A stretch of 64,000 nt of DNA from Nereida ignava (GCF_001049735.1 NZ_CVPC01000002.1:1-64000), one strand, 5' to 3'. Shown: positions 34,077 through 43,003, numbered from the stretch's first letter. Numbers and translations are program-made. Notes: generated by a model not told the origin, from the letters alone.

Positions 34077-35882
34077 TTACACAACAACACCGGCGCCAGA
34101 GCTGGCAGGGCCAACGTTGGCGCGAAATACCTCAAACATCTCGCGGCCAACGCCGAATGTGTTGCCTTCAAGGTTTGGTGTGGCTGCGGCTCGTGCGTCA
34201 ACGCCTTCGGTCAGCACATCCAAAGTGCCGTTTTGCGCATCGACCCGAACGATATCGCCGTCTTGCAGTTTCGACAAAAGACCGCCGTGAAGCGCTTCGG
34301 GCGCTACGTGGATCGCTGATGGAACTTTGCCTGATGCGCCGGACATCCGGCCATCTGTAACAAGCGCCACTTTAAGGCCACGGTCTTGCAACACTGCCAA
34401 CGTCGGGGTGAGCGAGTGCAACTCGGGCATGCCGTTTGCCGCAGGGCCTTGGAAGCGCACTACGACAATGGTGTCTGATGTGAACTCGCCCTTTTGGAAG
34501 GCCGTTTTTACGTCATGCTGATCTTCGAAAACACGGATGGGGGCTTCGACAATCTGACGTTCGGGTGCGACGGCGCTGACTTTCATCATGCCGTGCCCAA
34601 GGTTTCCGCGCAGCTGCTTTACGCCGCCTTCAGGCTGGAATGGATTTGAGACAGGGCGGAGAATCTTCTCATTCTCACTTTTTGCAGAGCCTTCGCGGTA
34701 CTCAAGTTTGCCGTCCTGCAAAACAGGCTCTTGTGTGTAGTGTGACAATCCTTTGCCGACGATTGTATCTACATCGTCGTGCAGCAGGCCAGCGTTCAAC
34801 AACTCACCGATCATGTAGCCGAGCCCACCTGCTGCGTGGAAATGGTTCACGTCTGCGAGGCCGTTGGGGTATACTTTTGCCATCAATGGCACCAACGCCG
34901 AGATATCCGCAAAGTCCTCAAGCGTAAGTTCAACGCCTGCCGCGCGTGCCATTGCAGGCAGGTGCAGCACAAGGTTTGTTGAGCCCCCCGTCGCCATCAG
35001 CCCGACGATGCCATTCACAAACGCCTTTTCTGAGAGCACATCGCAGGCGGGGGTGTAATTATCGCCCAGTCCTGTGATGCCCAGGGCCGTTTTCGTAGCA
35101 TGTTCGGTAAGGGCTGCGCGAAGTGAGGTGTTGGGGTTCACGAAAGATGCGCCAGGCAGGTGCAGCCCCATGAATTCCATCAACATTTGGTTGGAATTCG
35201 CCGTTCCATAAAACGTACAGGTGCCCGGGCCGTGGTAGCTTGCCATTTCGGCGGCCATCAACTGGCTGCGGTCAATGTCGCCGGTTGCGAACTGTTGGCG
35301 CACACGGGCTTTTTCGTCGTTGGGCAAGCCACTGGTCATCGGGCCTGCTGGCACAAAGACTGACGGGATATAGCCGAATGTACCGGCAGCAATAATAAGA
35401 CCCGGCACGATTTTATCACACACACCCAAATACATCGCCGCGTCATAAGTGTTGTGTGACAGACCAACGCCTGCGGCTAATGCGATCACATCGCGCGAAA
35501 ACAGCGACAACTCCATGCCCACTTGGCCTTGGGTTACGCCATCACACATGGCCGGAACGCCCCCCGCAACTTGGGCAGTGCCGCCGTGGGTGGCTGCGGC
35601 CGCTTTGATCAGATCAGGAAATTCTTTGAACGGCTGGTGGGCCGAAAGCATGTCATTGTAGGCGGTAATGATGCCAATGTTGGGGGACTGCTCATCAAGT
35701 AGGCGGTCCTTTGCGTCGCCCATCGCCGCATAGGCGTGGGCTTGGTTGCCGCAGCTCAGGTGGCCGCGTTTGGGGCCAATGTCTGCGGCTTTGCGCATAC
35801 GCTCAAGATATGTCCCGCGCCGCTTTTCTGATCGGGCAATGATGCGGTCTGTCACGGCTTTGAGGGTTGGGTTTAGCGACAT
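34077..35882 (-). CDS. edd: 6-phosphogluconate dehydratase
   Basis: Edd dehydrates 6-phosphogluconate to KDPG, the first committed step of the Entner-Doudoroff pathway, using an iron-sulphur cluster. The 601-residue protein of the IlvD/Edd family has [17 protein letters not shown] near residue 42, [20 protein letters not shown] near 110 and [17 protein letters not shown] near 150 (cluster Cys residues), [14 protein letters not shown] near 305 and [17 protein letters not shown] near 510. Rhodobacterales rely on this route for sugar breakdown, since they usually lack phosphofructokinase. It is divergent from the methyltransferase gene. Confidence 0.96.
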   Translation of the reverse strand: MSLNPTLKAVTDRIIARSEKRRGTYLERMRKAADIGPKRGHLSCGNQAHAYAAMGDAKDRLLDEQSPNIGIITAYNDMLSAHQPFKEFPDLIKAAAATHGGTAQVAGGVPAMCDGVTQGQVGMELSLFSRDVIALAAGVGLSHNTYDAAMYLGVCDKIVPGLIIAAGTFGYIPSVFVPAGPMTSGLPNDEKARVRQQFATGDIDRSQLMAAEMASYHGPGTCTFYGTANSNQMLMEFMGLHLPGASFVNPNTSLRAALTEHATKTALGITGLGDNYTPACDVLSEKAFVNGIVGLMATGGSTNLVLHLPAMARAAGVELTLEDFADISALVPLMAKVYPNGLADVNHFHAAGGLGYMIGELLNAGLLHDDVDTIVGKGLSHYTQEPVLQDGKLEYREGSAKSENEKILRPVSNPFQPEGGVKQLRGNLGHGMMKVSAVAPERQIVEAPIRVFEDQHDVKTAFQKGEFTSDTIVVVRFQGPAANGMPELHSLTPTLAVLQDRGLKVALVTDGRMSGASGKVPSAIHVAPEALHGGLLSKLQDGDIVRVDAQNGTLDVLTEGVDARAAATPNLEGNTFGVGREMFEVFRANVGPASSGAGVVV

Positions 35883-36036
35883 GTGGCAGGCTCCATCGGC
35901 TTAGACGTCTATTATTCACCCGCGTTCTAGCGATGTTTGCGCTAACAAGTCCAGCAGTTTCAGTATGTGGGACACAGTTTGCCGCAGTTTGCTATGATGC
36001 TTGGCCAATTCAATCGTGTGCTTTAAGGGAGGCATC

Positions 36037-37266
36037 ATGACACAAACCACCACAGATGTGCCCGCTTCACCCAGCGATCTTCCCGTAGTTCGACTGAAAC
36101 CAAAATCCGACGCCCGTGCCATCAGGTTTGGCGCGCCGTGGGTCTATGCAGAGGATTTGGTGACGGATCGGCGCACCAAAGCCTTAGGCGCGGGCAGCTT
36201 GGCCATTTTGGAAGACGCAGACCGCAAGCCATTGGGCCTTGTGGGGGTCACACCAGACAGCCAGATCATCGCGCGCATGCTTGATCGCGATGTAACTGCC
36301 ACGATTGATCAGGCGTGGTTTGAGGCGCGCCTGCAGACGGCGTTCGAGCACCGCGAGCGGATGTTCGATGCGCCATTCTACAGGCTGATCCACGCAGAGG
36401 CCGATGGGCTGCCCGGTGTTATCATTGACCGGTTTGGCGATATTGCAGTGGTGCAACCTAACGCCGCTTGGGCCGATGCGCGGATTTCGCAGCTGTCAGC
36501 CGCACTGCAGTCGGTGACGGGCGTGAACTGCGTGATCAAAAACGCCTCGGGCCGTGCGCGCGGGCTGGAAGGGCTTGATGATGTGTCCGAGGTCCTTGCA
36601 GGCACTGCGCCGGACGCGCCATTGGAAGTGCCGATGAACGGCGCCATTTATCTGGCGGACGTTATGGGCGGTCAAAAAACTGGTCTGTTCTTTGACCAAC
36701 GCCCAAACCACGCGGTAGCGGCGCGGCTGTCGAAAGGCGCACGGGTGTTGGACGTATTTTCCCATGTTGGCGGTTTTGGGCTTGCGGCGTTGGCGGCGGG
36801 TGCGCAAAGCGCCACGTGCGTTGACGGTGCACAGCCCGCGCTTGACCTGGCCCAAGGCGGGGCGGATGCAATGGGTATGGGCGACAAGCTCAGAACGCGC
36901 AAAGGGGATGCATTTGCCGTTCTTGAGGCGCTAAACGAAGAAGGCGCGAAGTTCGACGTGGTGGTCTGTGATCCGCCCGCGTTTGCGCCGTCGAAAAAAT
37001 CGCTCGATCGTGGGTTGCGCGCCTATGAGCGGGTGGCAAAACTGGCGGCACCACTTGTGGCCGAGGGCGGATATCTTGTGCTGTGCTCATGCTCGCACGC
37101 AGCGGATGTGCATAAATTTGCGCGCTCATCGGCGCGAGGTATCGGGCGGGCAGGACGCCGTGCCCAGCACATTCACACAGGGTTTGCAGGACCAGATCAT
37201 CCGTTGATGCCACAGCTTTCGGAAAGTGGATACTTGAAGGCGCTGTTTTATCGGTTGCTGCCGTGA
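36037..37266 (+). CDS. RlmI-like class I rRNA methyltransferase with PUA domain
   Basis: A 409-residue SAM-dependent methyltransferase of the RlmI family, which in E. coli makes 5-methylcytosine in 23S rRNA. N-terminal PUA domain (about 20-95: RLKPKSDARAIRFGAPWVYA), a middle EEHEA-like domain (DGLPGVIIDRFGD near 130) and the Rossmann methyltransferase domain (about 205-395) with KTGLFFDQRPN, VLDVFSHVGGFGLAALAAGA, VVCDPPAFAPSKKS and LVLCSCSHAADVHKF. The start at 36037 has GGGAGG 5 nt upstream. The exact modified base cannot be read from the sequence. It overlaps the PIN gene by 4 bp. Confidence 0.9.
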   Translation: MTQTTTDVPASPSDLPVVRLKPKSDARAIRFGAPWVYAEDLVTDRRTKALGAGSLAILEDADRKPLGLVGVTPDSQIIARMLDRDVTATIDQAWFEARLQTAFEHRERMFDAPFYRLIHAEADGLPGVIIDRFGDIAVVQPNAAWADARISQLSAALQSVTGVNCVIKNASGRARGLEGLDDVSEVLAGTAPDAPLEVPMNGAIYLADVMGGQKTGLFFDQRPNHAVAARLSKGARVLDVFSHVGGFGLAALAAGAQSATCVDGAQPALDLAQGGADAMGMGDKLRTRKGDAFAVLEALNEEGAKFDVVVCDPPAFAPSKKSLDRGLRAYERVAKLAAPLVAEGGYLVLCSCSHAADVHKFARSSARGIGRAGRRAQHIHTGFAGPDHPLMPQLSESGYLKALFYRLLP

Positions 37267-37805
37267 AAGCGCTAATCGACGCCTGCGTTCTTTATCCAAC
37301 CGTGATGCGCGAGGTGGTCATTGGTGCCGCCCGCGCGGGGCTGTTTGAGCCGCAGTGGTCTGAACGGCTGTTGGAAGAATGGGCCCGCGCTGCGGCGCGC
37401 CATGGGGCAAGTGACGAGGTCGCTGCGCGGTCTGAGGCGGTGATGCTGAATGCGCATTTCGCACGCGCCCAGATACGGCCCAAAGACGGTGATTTGGCAC
37501 GGCTTTGGCTGCCTGACCAGAACGATATTCATGTGTTGGCAGCGGCTATCGCAGGCTCGTCTGATGTGATCATTACCAACAACGCAAAAGATTTCCCGCG
37601 CAATATTCTGGCCGAAGAAGGCGTTTCGCGCGCAGATCCTGATCAATTCTTGTTGGGGCTTTGGCATGCCAACACTGAGGTCATGGCCGACGTCGTTGAA
37701 GGGGTGCGCGCCCAAGCAGACAAGCTGTCAGGCAGTACATGGACCACGCGGGGGCTGTTGAAAAAAGCGCGTCTTCCGCGATTGGGCAAAGCGCTTCAGT
37801 CTTAA
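37263..37805 (+). CDS. PIN domain ribonuclease-like protein without a partner antitoxin gene
   Basis: A 180-residue protein with a PIN fold: early acidic residue in MKALIDACVLYP, DQNDIHVLAAAI near residue 88 and SDVIITNNAKDFP near 102 provide the expected metal-binding Asp/Asn set. VapC toxins of this fold are about 130 residues and are preceded by an antitoxin gene. Here the GTG start overlaps the methyltransferase stop (GTGA), and no small DNA-binding protein is nearby. Coupling to an rRNA methyltransferase suggests an RNA-processing role rather than a toxin, but this is inference. An orphan PIN family of this type is known in Rhodobacterales. Confidence 0.88.
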   Translation: MKALIDACVLYPTVMREVVIGAARAGLFEPQWSERLLEEWARAAARHGASDEVAARSEAVMLNAHFARAQIRPKDGDLARLWLPDQNDIHVLAAAIAGSSDVIITNNAKDFPRNILAEEGVSRADPDQFLLGLWHANTEVMADVVEGVRAQADKLSGSTWTTRGLLKKARLPRLGKALQS

Positions 37806-37828
37806 GGGGGCTTCCGCCTTATTAGGTG

Positions 37829-38518
37829 TTACTTTTGCACCGCATCCCATTTGGCGACATTGGCCTCAATCGCCTTGATCCGTTCTTCGGTTTTAGGGTG
37901 GCTGAGCAACCACGCAGGGCTGCCGCCGCGCGCACCCGTTAGTTTTTCAAGCTTGGTGAAAAGCGTCTTTTGCGGTTCAACCCCGATGCCGGATTTATGC
38001 AACAACGCTGAGGCATATGCGTCCGCCTCATATTCATCGGTGCGTGAAAGCCGTGCTGCGATCAGCGATGTCAGCATCCCCGCAATCCACGGGCCGACAC
38101 CCGGAATAAAGCGCCCCAAAACCATGGCCAATGCTGTGCGCAGCGCATTTTGGCCCGAAAAGTCAATCATTCGGCGGCGCGAGTGACCCAACGCGACGTG
38201 TCCCAATTCATGTGCGATGACCGATGCCATTTCGGCGCCTGTGACCTCACCGGCCTGAAATTTTTGATAAAATCCGCGTGTGATGAAAATACGCCCGTCA
38301 GGTGCGGCCAACCCATTGACTGGCTCAATCTCGTAGATGTGCACGCGGATGCGCGGGATATCGAGCGCCTTGGCCATTGCCGCTGTGTGGGTTGTCAAAA
38401 TGGGATCAGCAAGCTCGGTGCTGTTACGATCAAGCTCGCGGGCCGTGCGCCACGCAGAAAAGCGCACCATGACATAGCCATAGGCAAGCGCCAAAAGGAT
38501 GGGTGCAAATTTCAACAT
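37829..38518 (-). CDS. M48 family zinc metalloprotease
   Basis: A 229-residue membrane-associated protease. An N-terminal hydrophobic segment (MLKFAPILLALAYGYVMV), the zinc motif HELGHVALGH near residue 125 and the third ligand Glu in RTDEYEADAYASAL near 178 are all present, with a further hydrophobic stretch between them. Relatives (HtpX, BepA, LoiP) clear misfolded membrane or outer-membrane proteins. I start at the ATG at 38518; an upstream in-frame ATG at 38581 would add an unlikely extension. Convergent with the PIN gene. Confidence 0.92.
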   Translation of the reverse strand: MLKFAPILLALAYGYVMVRFSAWRTARELDRNSTELADPILTTHTAAMAKALDIPRIRVHIYEIEPVNGLAAPDGRIFITRGFYQKFQAGEVTGAEMASVIAHELGHVALGHSRRRMIDFSGQNALRTALAMVLGRFIPGVGPWIAGMLTSLIAARLSRTDEYEADAYASALLHKSGIGVEPQKTLFTKLEKLTGARGGSPAWLLSHPKTEERIKAIEANVAKWDAVQK

Positions 38519-38577
38519 GCTCTTTATATGGGGCAGTGTGGGCGGGCTTGCCAGTGTTTGGTGCAAACTTCTGTGCG

Positions 38578-38685
38578 TCAATAAAAAGCGCCCTCGCTGA
38601 AGATGGCGAACCCAAAGGCTGGCCTTTCAACAAGGGCGCGGTAACGGCGATACTTTTTGCGACGGCGCAGCAGCTTTAACCGCAC
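38578..38685 (-). CDS. Possible 35-codon basic peptide
   Basis: A GTG at 38685 opens a frame of 35 residues, very basic at first (LKLLRRRKKYRRYRALVE) and hydrophobic-aromatic at the end (FGFAIFSEGAFY), with the stop at 38578. It sits between an exported small protein and the M48 protease on the same strand. There is no good ribosome-binding site, and the second half coincides with a hairpin structure that ends in T residues. I do not recognise it. It may be an accident of a structured terminator. Confidence 0.25.
   Translation of the reverse strand: MRLKLLRRRKKYRRYRALVERPAFGFAIFSEGAFY
38583..38639 (-). terminator. Branched hairpin with T-run downstream of the 109-residue exported protein
   Basis: On the minus strand GCGCCCT (38639-38633) pairs with AGGGCGC (38594-38588) and is followed by TTTTTAT. 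Inside, AAAGG-CCAG-CCTTT (38627-38614) and a 4-bp TCGC/GCGA hairpin can form two further arms, giving a three-way junction. This would end transcription of the upstream small exported protein. Confidence 0.55.
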
Positions 38686-38703
38686 GCGCCGTCCGGGGGG
38701 ACG

Positions 38704-39033
38704 TTAGAACCGCCGTTGATCAAACAGGTGCTCACCTACTTTTGCTTCACGGGCCGAGACTGTCAGCACAAATGCTTGGGCAGGGTCGGCTTTCTTGGCG
38801 TTTGCTTCACGCAAAATATGCGTCAGCTGCGCTGTGTTGTTATCGGCTTTGGCTTGCACGATTTGCATCAAAACAGCTTTTGGATAGACGCCTGGCTCAA
38901 CACCTGCGGAACGCGCAAGCTGATCTGCGCTGACGACGGTTGTCGCGCCAAGGGATGCGCCCAATCCAAGCACCAGTGCAAGGGCTGCGTTTTTGAATGA
39001 GTGACCATTAAGAAGGGTCTGTGAACGTGTCAT
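38704..39033 (-). CDS. Small exported protein of unknown function
   Basis: A 109-residue protein with an N-terminal signal-like segment (about residues 13-33, AALALVLGLGASLGATTVVSA) and a mature part of about 75 residues containing DQLARSAGVEPGVYPKA and LTHILREANAKKADPAQAF. I do not recognise a domain. The start at 39033 (MTRSQTLLNG) has GAGGA 7 nt upstream. A 6-bp inverted repeat (CTGTCA-GG-TGACAG) lies 42-55 bp upstream of the start. Confidence 0.7.
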   Translation of the reverse strand: MTRSQTLLNGHSFKNAALALVLGLGASLGATTVVSADQLARSAGVEPGVYPKAVLMQIVQAKADNNTAQLTHILREANAKKADPAQAFVLTVSAREAKVGEHLFDQRRF

Positions 39034-39252
39034 CGTGAGGTCCTCGTTGTACATTTGTTGGGCCAACTCCGGCACTGTCAGGTGACAGGCGGGGTGGTCT
39101 TACGTGTGAACCTGCATCAGCATATGGGCTGCAAAATGCGCCCTGTCAACCTGCGCCACGGCCTTGTGATCCGTGCAGGGCTGCACATCACAGTTTTGTG
39201 TGGGAAATGGCGTTAAGGCGCGTTGATTGTGACGAAAAAAGCCTGTGACAGC

Positions 39253-40434
39253 TTAGCCAAGCAGCTTCATACCGCGTGTTAGCCCCTCGGGGGTCATTGG
39301 CACCATTTGGTTTTCGAATATCTCGCGGATCATTCCGATGGATTGGGTATAATCCCAGTAGGCCTCGGGCACAGGGTTGATCCAGAGGTGATCGGCCCAT
39401 TGCGCGCGCGCGCGGTTGAGCCATGTGTGACCGGCCTCATCGTTCCAATATTCGTTCGCGCCGCCGATATAGGCGATTTCATAGGGGGACATGCTGGCAT
39501 CGCCGACGAAGATGCATTTGTAGTCGGGGCCATATGTGCGCAGTATTTCAGCCGTTGGAATTTTATCGTCCCACCGACGCGCGTTGTCGCGCCACACGCT
39601 TTCGTAAAGACAGTTGTGGAAGTAAAAATGTTCAAGCTGTTTGAATTCGGATTTTGCGGCACTGAACAGCTCTTCGACCACTTTGATATGGGCGTCCATT
39701 GATCCACCAACATCAAAGAACAGCAATACTTTTACGGCATTGCGCCGTTCGGGGCGGGTTTTGACATCAAGGTAGCCTGCGGTGGCCGTGGCGTTGACGG
39801 TACCGTCCAGATCAAACTCTTCACTGGCGCCATCACGCGCCCACCGTCTTAGCCGTTTGAGGGCGACTTTGATGTTGCGGGTGCCCAATTCGACACTGTC
39901 GTCGAGGTTGCGAAACGTGCGCTTATCCCAAACTTTGACTGCACGTTGGTGGCGGCTTTCGTTTTGCCCGATGCGCACACCTTCGGGGTTGTAGCCATGC
40001 GCACCAAAAGGCGAGGTGCCCGCAGTGCCGATCCACTTGCTGCCCCCTTGGTGGCGGCCTTTTTGTTCTTCAAGGCGCTTTTTCAGTGTGTCCATCAACG
40101 CCTCAAATCCGCCAAGCGCATCAATCTCTGCGCGCTCTTCGGGGCTAAGGTGCTTTTCGGCCATCTTGCGCAGCCATTCGTCAGGGATATCAACTGCGTT
40201 TAGGACGTCTTGGGCACTGATCTCATCAAGGCCGGAAAAGCTGGCGGCAAAGGCACGGTCGAACTTGTCCAGATGCCGTTCGTCTTTGACCAAGGTAAGC
40301 CGCGCCAGATAGTAAAACCCGTCTGCGTCATATGTGGCAAGACCCGCTGCCATACCGTCTAGAAACGCCAAAAACTCGCGCAGGGTCGCAGGGACCCCGT
40401 GGCGTCTTAGGTTTTCGAAAAACGGCAGAAACAT
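39253..40434 (-). CDS. VWA-domain (CoxE-like) protein
   Basis: A 393-residue cytosolic protein of the type that partners MoxR ATPases. The N-terminal helical part begins MFLPFFENLRRHGVPATLRE; the C-terminal VWA domain starts near residue 225 with KVLLFFDVGGSMDAHI, where the metal-binding motif is Asp-X-Gly-X-Ser rather than Asp-X-Ser-X-Ser. A Gly/Lys/Arg-rich hinge (QKGRHQGGSKW) lies between. I use the ATG at 40434 because it shares its A with the stop of the small membrane protein upstream; longer frames upstream are not family-like. Such pairs act as chaperones that insert metals or mature complexes. Confidence 0.88.
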   Translation of the reverse strand: MFLPFFENLRRHGVPATLREFLAFLDGMAAGLATYDADGFYYLARLTLVKDERHLDKFDRAFAASFSGLDEISAQDVLNAVDIPDEWLRKMAEKHLSPEERAEIDALGGFEALMDTLKKRLEEQKGRHQGGSKWIGTAGTSPFGAHGYNPEGVRIGQNESRHQRAVKVWDKRTFRNLDDSVELGTRNIKVALKRLRRWARDGASEEFDLDGTVNATATAGYLDVKTRPERRNAVKVLLFFDVGGSMDAHIKVVEELFSAAKSEFKQLEHFYFHNCLYESVWRDNARRWDDKIPTAEILRTYGPDYKCIFVGDASMSPYEIAYIGGANEYWNDEAGHTWLNRARAQWADHLWINPVPEAYWDYTQSIGMIREIFENQMVPMTPEGLTRGMKLLG

Positions 40435-40607
40435 CAGCGCGCGGCGAGCGTTCCGCCCACAGTCATGATGATAAATGCAATGACGCCCCACACGAAAAAG
40501 TAGTGCACCATGTCTTTGCGCGCACCGCCGCGCAGTTTGGCAATGATCGCGCCAAATATGCCGCCAACGATGAATGCCAAAAGCATAAGAAGGGGGAATG
40601 AGATCAT
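40434..40607 (-). CDS. 57-residue membrane protein in the MoxR-VWA cluster
   Basis: A short frame encodes MISFPLLMLLAFIVGGIFG, a basic loop KLRGGARKDM and a second hydrophobic stretch VHYFFVWGVIAFIIMTVGG, ending LAAR: two membrane helices with a positive loop. GGAGG lies about 10 nt upstream, overlapping the DUF2927 stop region, and the TGA stop overlaps the ATG of the VWA gene. Tight packing on both sides argues that it is real. I do not recognise a family. Confidence 0.78.
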   Translation of the reverse strand: MISFPLLMLLAFIVGGIFGAIIAKLRGGARKDMVHYFFVWGVIAFIIMTVGGTLAAR

Positions 40608-40613
40608 CGGGAA

Positions 40614-41975
40614 TTATCCTCCGCTGCGCCAAATCTGTGGAGAGAGCGAGGCGATCTCTTTGAGGCGCGCGCTCACTTCTTTCTCTGTGCCAAACCCGTA
40701 GCGCGCCCACCCCAAACTGTCCACCCTGACAAGCTGTGCTGCCGATGCGCGGCCCTGCTGGCTAAGACCTTCAGCCTTTAGCATCATGAGCGTCGCCAAA
40801 AGCGCCGCATTTTCAGAGGTTTGTGCGGCGTTTAAGTGACGATCAACCCACGCCACGGCAGCTTCGCCGTCCCCTTGGGTGAGCGAAAACGCGGCCATGT
40901 GGACGCCAACATGGGCGCGTTGTAGTGCCGCATCAGGAAGGGTGGCATAGATCGCATCCGCTTGGCGGAAGTGGCTGAATGCACGAGCATTGTCGCTTCC
41001 CATGTGCAGCCTGCCTTTGATGAAATGGCCCAAGGCACTGCGGGCATCGGTCCAGCCTTCTGCTTGTGCAATGCGCATGGCCTCATTGATGGACTTGATA
41101 CGCGCAGGCACGCTGCTGCGCCGCGACAGCGCCGTGGTGACAGCGTCGCTCCATGTGCGCGGCGTTGATGTGCGTTGGCGGTTGCCAATGCCTTGCCCGC
41201 GCGGGTTGAGGCGGGCCAGAATAGCGGGCAGTCTTGCGCGTACTTGGGCGGGGCTCATGCCGCTGCGCAATTCGGGCGCGTAGGTCGCACGCAGGATCAG
41301 CATGTCAAAACCGGTCAAAACCGTATGAAAGTTGTCATCGTTAAAAGTGCTGTCTGAAAGGCGGTAAAGGTCGTTCAGCGGGCCAAGGCCTTGGGCCACT
41401 TCTTCATGCAAACAGTCGCGTATTTCTTGGGGACTGGTGCCTGATGGCAAAAAGACCGCAATGCGCGAACGGGTCTGTAGTTGCGTCCAATCAAGGGCGT
41501 CACTGCGGCGCGCCTTTTTATAGGCGTCCCACGTCGCAACGCCCGGCACCACAAAACACGCAGCATTCGGCACAAGGCTTTTCAGTTGGCGGGCAGGGAT
41601 GATTTCGATGTTGATCTGCGCGTTGTCTGTGTCAGTGCGGCTGATCGGGATGCCAGCCTCATTACGCAGGCGGCGCAGCAATGTCTCAAGATCACGGGTG
41701 ATGGTGGCGGGCAGATCGTCGCCGGACAGGCGTACCTCAATAGGGCCCTCAAACCGCGTGAAAACCGGCACCGTGCGGCCACTTTCAAGCCGGAACGTCA
41801 GGTCCATGAAATCACGCGCAATCTCGCGGTTTGACCGAACTGGGCGGCGCGGGCGCGGCGTGGCAAAGACCTTAACCGCAGGCATATCGACTGCCGCACG
41901 GCTGGTGACTGAATTTGTATTGGTCGGGGCACAAGAACTAAGGGCAAACAAGCCCGCAAACACAATTGACCGCAT
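40614..41975 (-). CDS. DUF2927 domain lipoprotein
   Basis: A 453-residue protein with a lipoprotein signal peptide (VFAGLFALSSCAPT, lipobox LSSC) and a DUF2927 domain at about residues 45-250 containing ACFVVPGVATWDAY and the hallmark CLHEEVAQGLGPLNDLYRLS followed by STFNDDN. The rest (about 270-450) is helical and could hold TPR-like repeats (GRLHMGSDNARAFSHFRQAD, LNAAQTSENAALLATLMML). The function is unknown; the His-Glu-Glu-X-X-Gln element recalls metalloprotease helices but lacks a second His. It stands between moxR and the VWA gene, so it may be a client or envelope partner of that pair. Confidence 0.85.
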   Translation of the reverse strand: MRSIVFAGLFALSSCAPTNTNSVTSRAAVDMPAVKVFATPRPRRPVRSNREIARDFMDLTFRLESGRTVPVFTRFEGPIEVRLSGDDLPATITRDLETLLRRLRNEAGIPISRTDTDNAQINIEIIPARQLKSLVPNAACFVVPGVATWDAYKKARRSDALDWTQLQTRSRIAVFLPSGTSPQEIRDCLHEEVAQGLGPLNDLYRLSDSTFNDDNFHTVLTGFDMLILRATYAPELRSGMSPAQVRARLPAILARLNPRGQGIGNRQRTSTPRTWSDAVTTALSRRSSVPARIKSINEAMRIAQAEGWTDARSALGHFIKGRLHMGSDNARAFSHFRQADAIYATLPDAALQRAHVGVHMAAFSLTQGDGEAAVAWVDRHLNAAQTSENAALLATLMMLKAEGLSQQGRASAAQLVRVDSLGWARYGFGTEKEVSARLKEIASLSPQIWRSGG

Positions 41976-42154
41976 TCAGGTAACGCCCCGCAACATAACA
42001 ACTACGATGGGCGAAATGGTCTTGGATTGAGGCAATTCTGGGGTGCCCGCGCGATCATGACGCGGCATTTGGACAAAGCTGTCGGCTTTTTGGGGTGGGC
42101 CCGCGTGTGACGCTCTGCGCCGTGTTAAATGAAGGTCCGCGCCGCGCACGATGC

Positions 42155-43003
42155 TTACCGCCGCCCTGTTTGGCTGCGAGCCATAAACGCGAGCCGTTCG
42201 AACAAATGCACGTCTTGTTCGTTTTTCAAAAGCGCGCCGTGAATTTTTGGCAGCGCATTGGCACCGTCGCGTTTCAGGTCCTGTGCCGTCAGATCTTCGG
42301 CTAAGAGCAGTTTTAGCCAATCCAGCACTTCCGAGGTTGATGGCTTTTTCTTCAGCCCGTCCGTTTCGCGGATTTCATAGAACTGCGTAAGAGCCGCGTT
42401 CAGCAAATCACCTTTGATCGTAGGATGGTGCACCGCAATGATCTGTTTCAGCGTCTCGGGGTCTGGAAAGCTAATGTAGTGGAAAAAACAGCGGCGCAAA
42501 AACGCGTCTGGCAGCTGTTTTTCGTTGTTTGATGTGATGATGACGATGGGCCGGTGCGTGGCCTGAACGGTTTGGCCGGTCTCATAGACGTGGAACGCCA
42601 TTTTATCGAGTTCTTGCAGCAGATCATTGGGGAATTCGATGTCTGCTTTGTCGATTTCGTCAATCAACAGCACCACCCGTTCGGGGGCGTCAAAGGCCTC
42701 CCAAAGCTTGCCTTTGCGGATGTAATTGCTGACGTCATTTACTTTCGGATCACCCAACTGGCTATCGCGCAGGCGGCTAACTGCATCGTATTCGTAAAGC
42801 CCTTGTTGGGCACGGGTGGTGGATTTGATGTTCCACTCGATGATCGGTGTTTTCAGCGCGCGCGCAACTTGAAGGGCCAGCTCCGTTTTACCGGTGCCTG
42901 GTTCGCCTTTAACCAAAAGGGGACGCTGCAATGTGACCGCCGCATTTACCGCAACAGTCAGGTCGTCCGTGGCAACATAGCCATCGGTGCCTGTAAATTT
43001 CAT
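42155..43003 (-). CDS. MoxR family AAA+ ATPase
   Basis: A 282-residue AAA+ ATPase. Walker A LLVKGEPGTGKTELALQ near residue 30, Walker B VLLIDEIDKAD near 105, sensor 1 in PIVIITSNNEKQLPDAFLRRC near 150 with the arginine finger, and the MoxR-type lid domain follow in order. MoxR ATPases act with VWA proteins as chaperones or metal-insertion factors. The start at 43003 gives MKFTGTDGYVATDDL, normal for the group. It is 179 bp upstream of the DUF2927 gene and, with the small membrane protein and the VWA protein, probably forms one operon. It is divergent from dksA. Confidence 0.92.
   Translation of the reverse strand: MKFTGTDGYVATDDLTVAVNAAVTLQRPLLVKGEPGTGKTELALQVARALKTPIIEWNIKSTTRAQQGLYEYDAVSRLRDSQLGDPKVNDVSNYIRKGKLWEAFDAPERVVLLIDEIDKADIEFPNDLLQELDKMAFHVYETGQTVQATHRPIVIITSNNEKQLPDAFLRRCFFHYISFPDPETLKQIIAVHHPTIKGDLLNAALTQFYEIRETDGLKKKPSTSEVLDWLKLLLAEDLTAQDLKRDGANALPKIHGALLKNEQDVHLFERLAFMARSQTGRR

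Noticed and set aside
37263-37805. VapBC toxin-antitoxin module
   Set aside because: No antitoxin gene lies on either side; the upstream partner is an rRNA methyltransferase.
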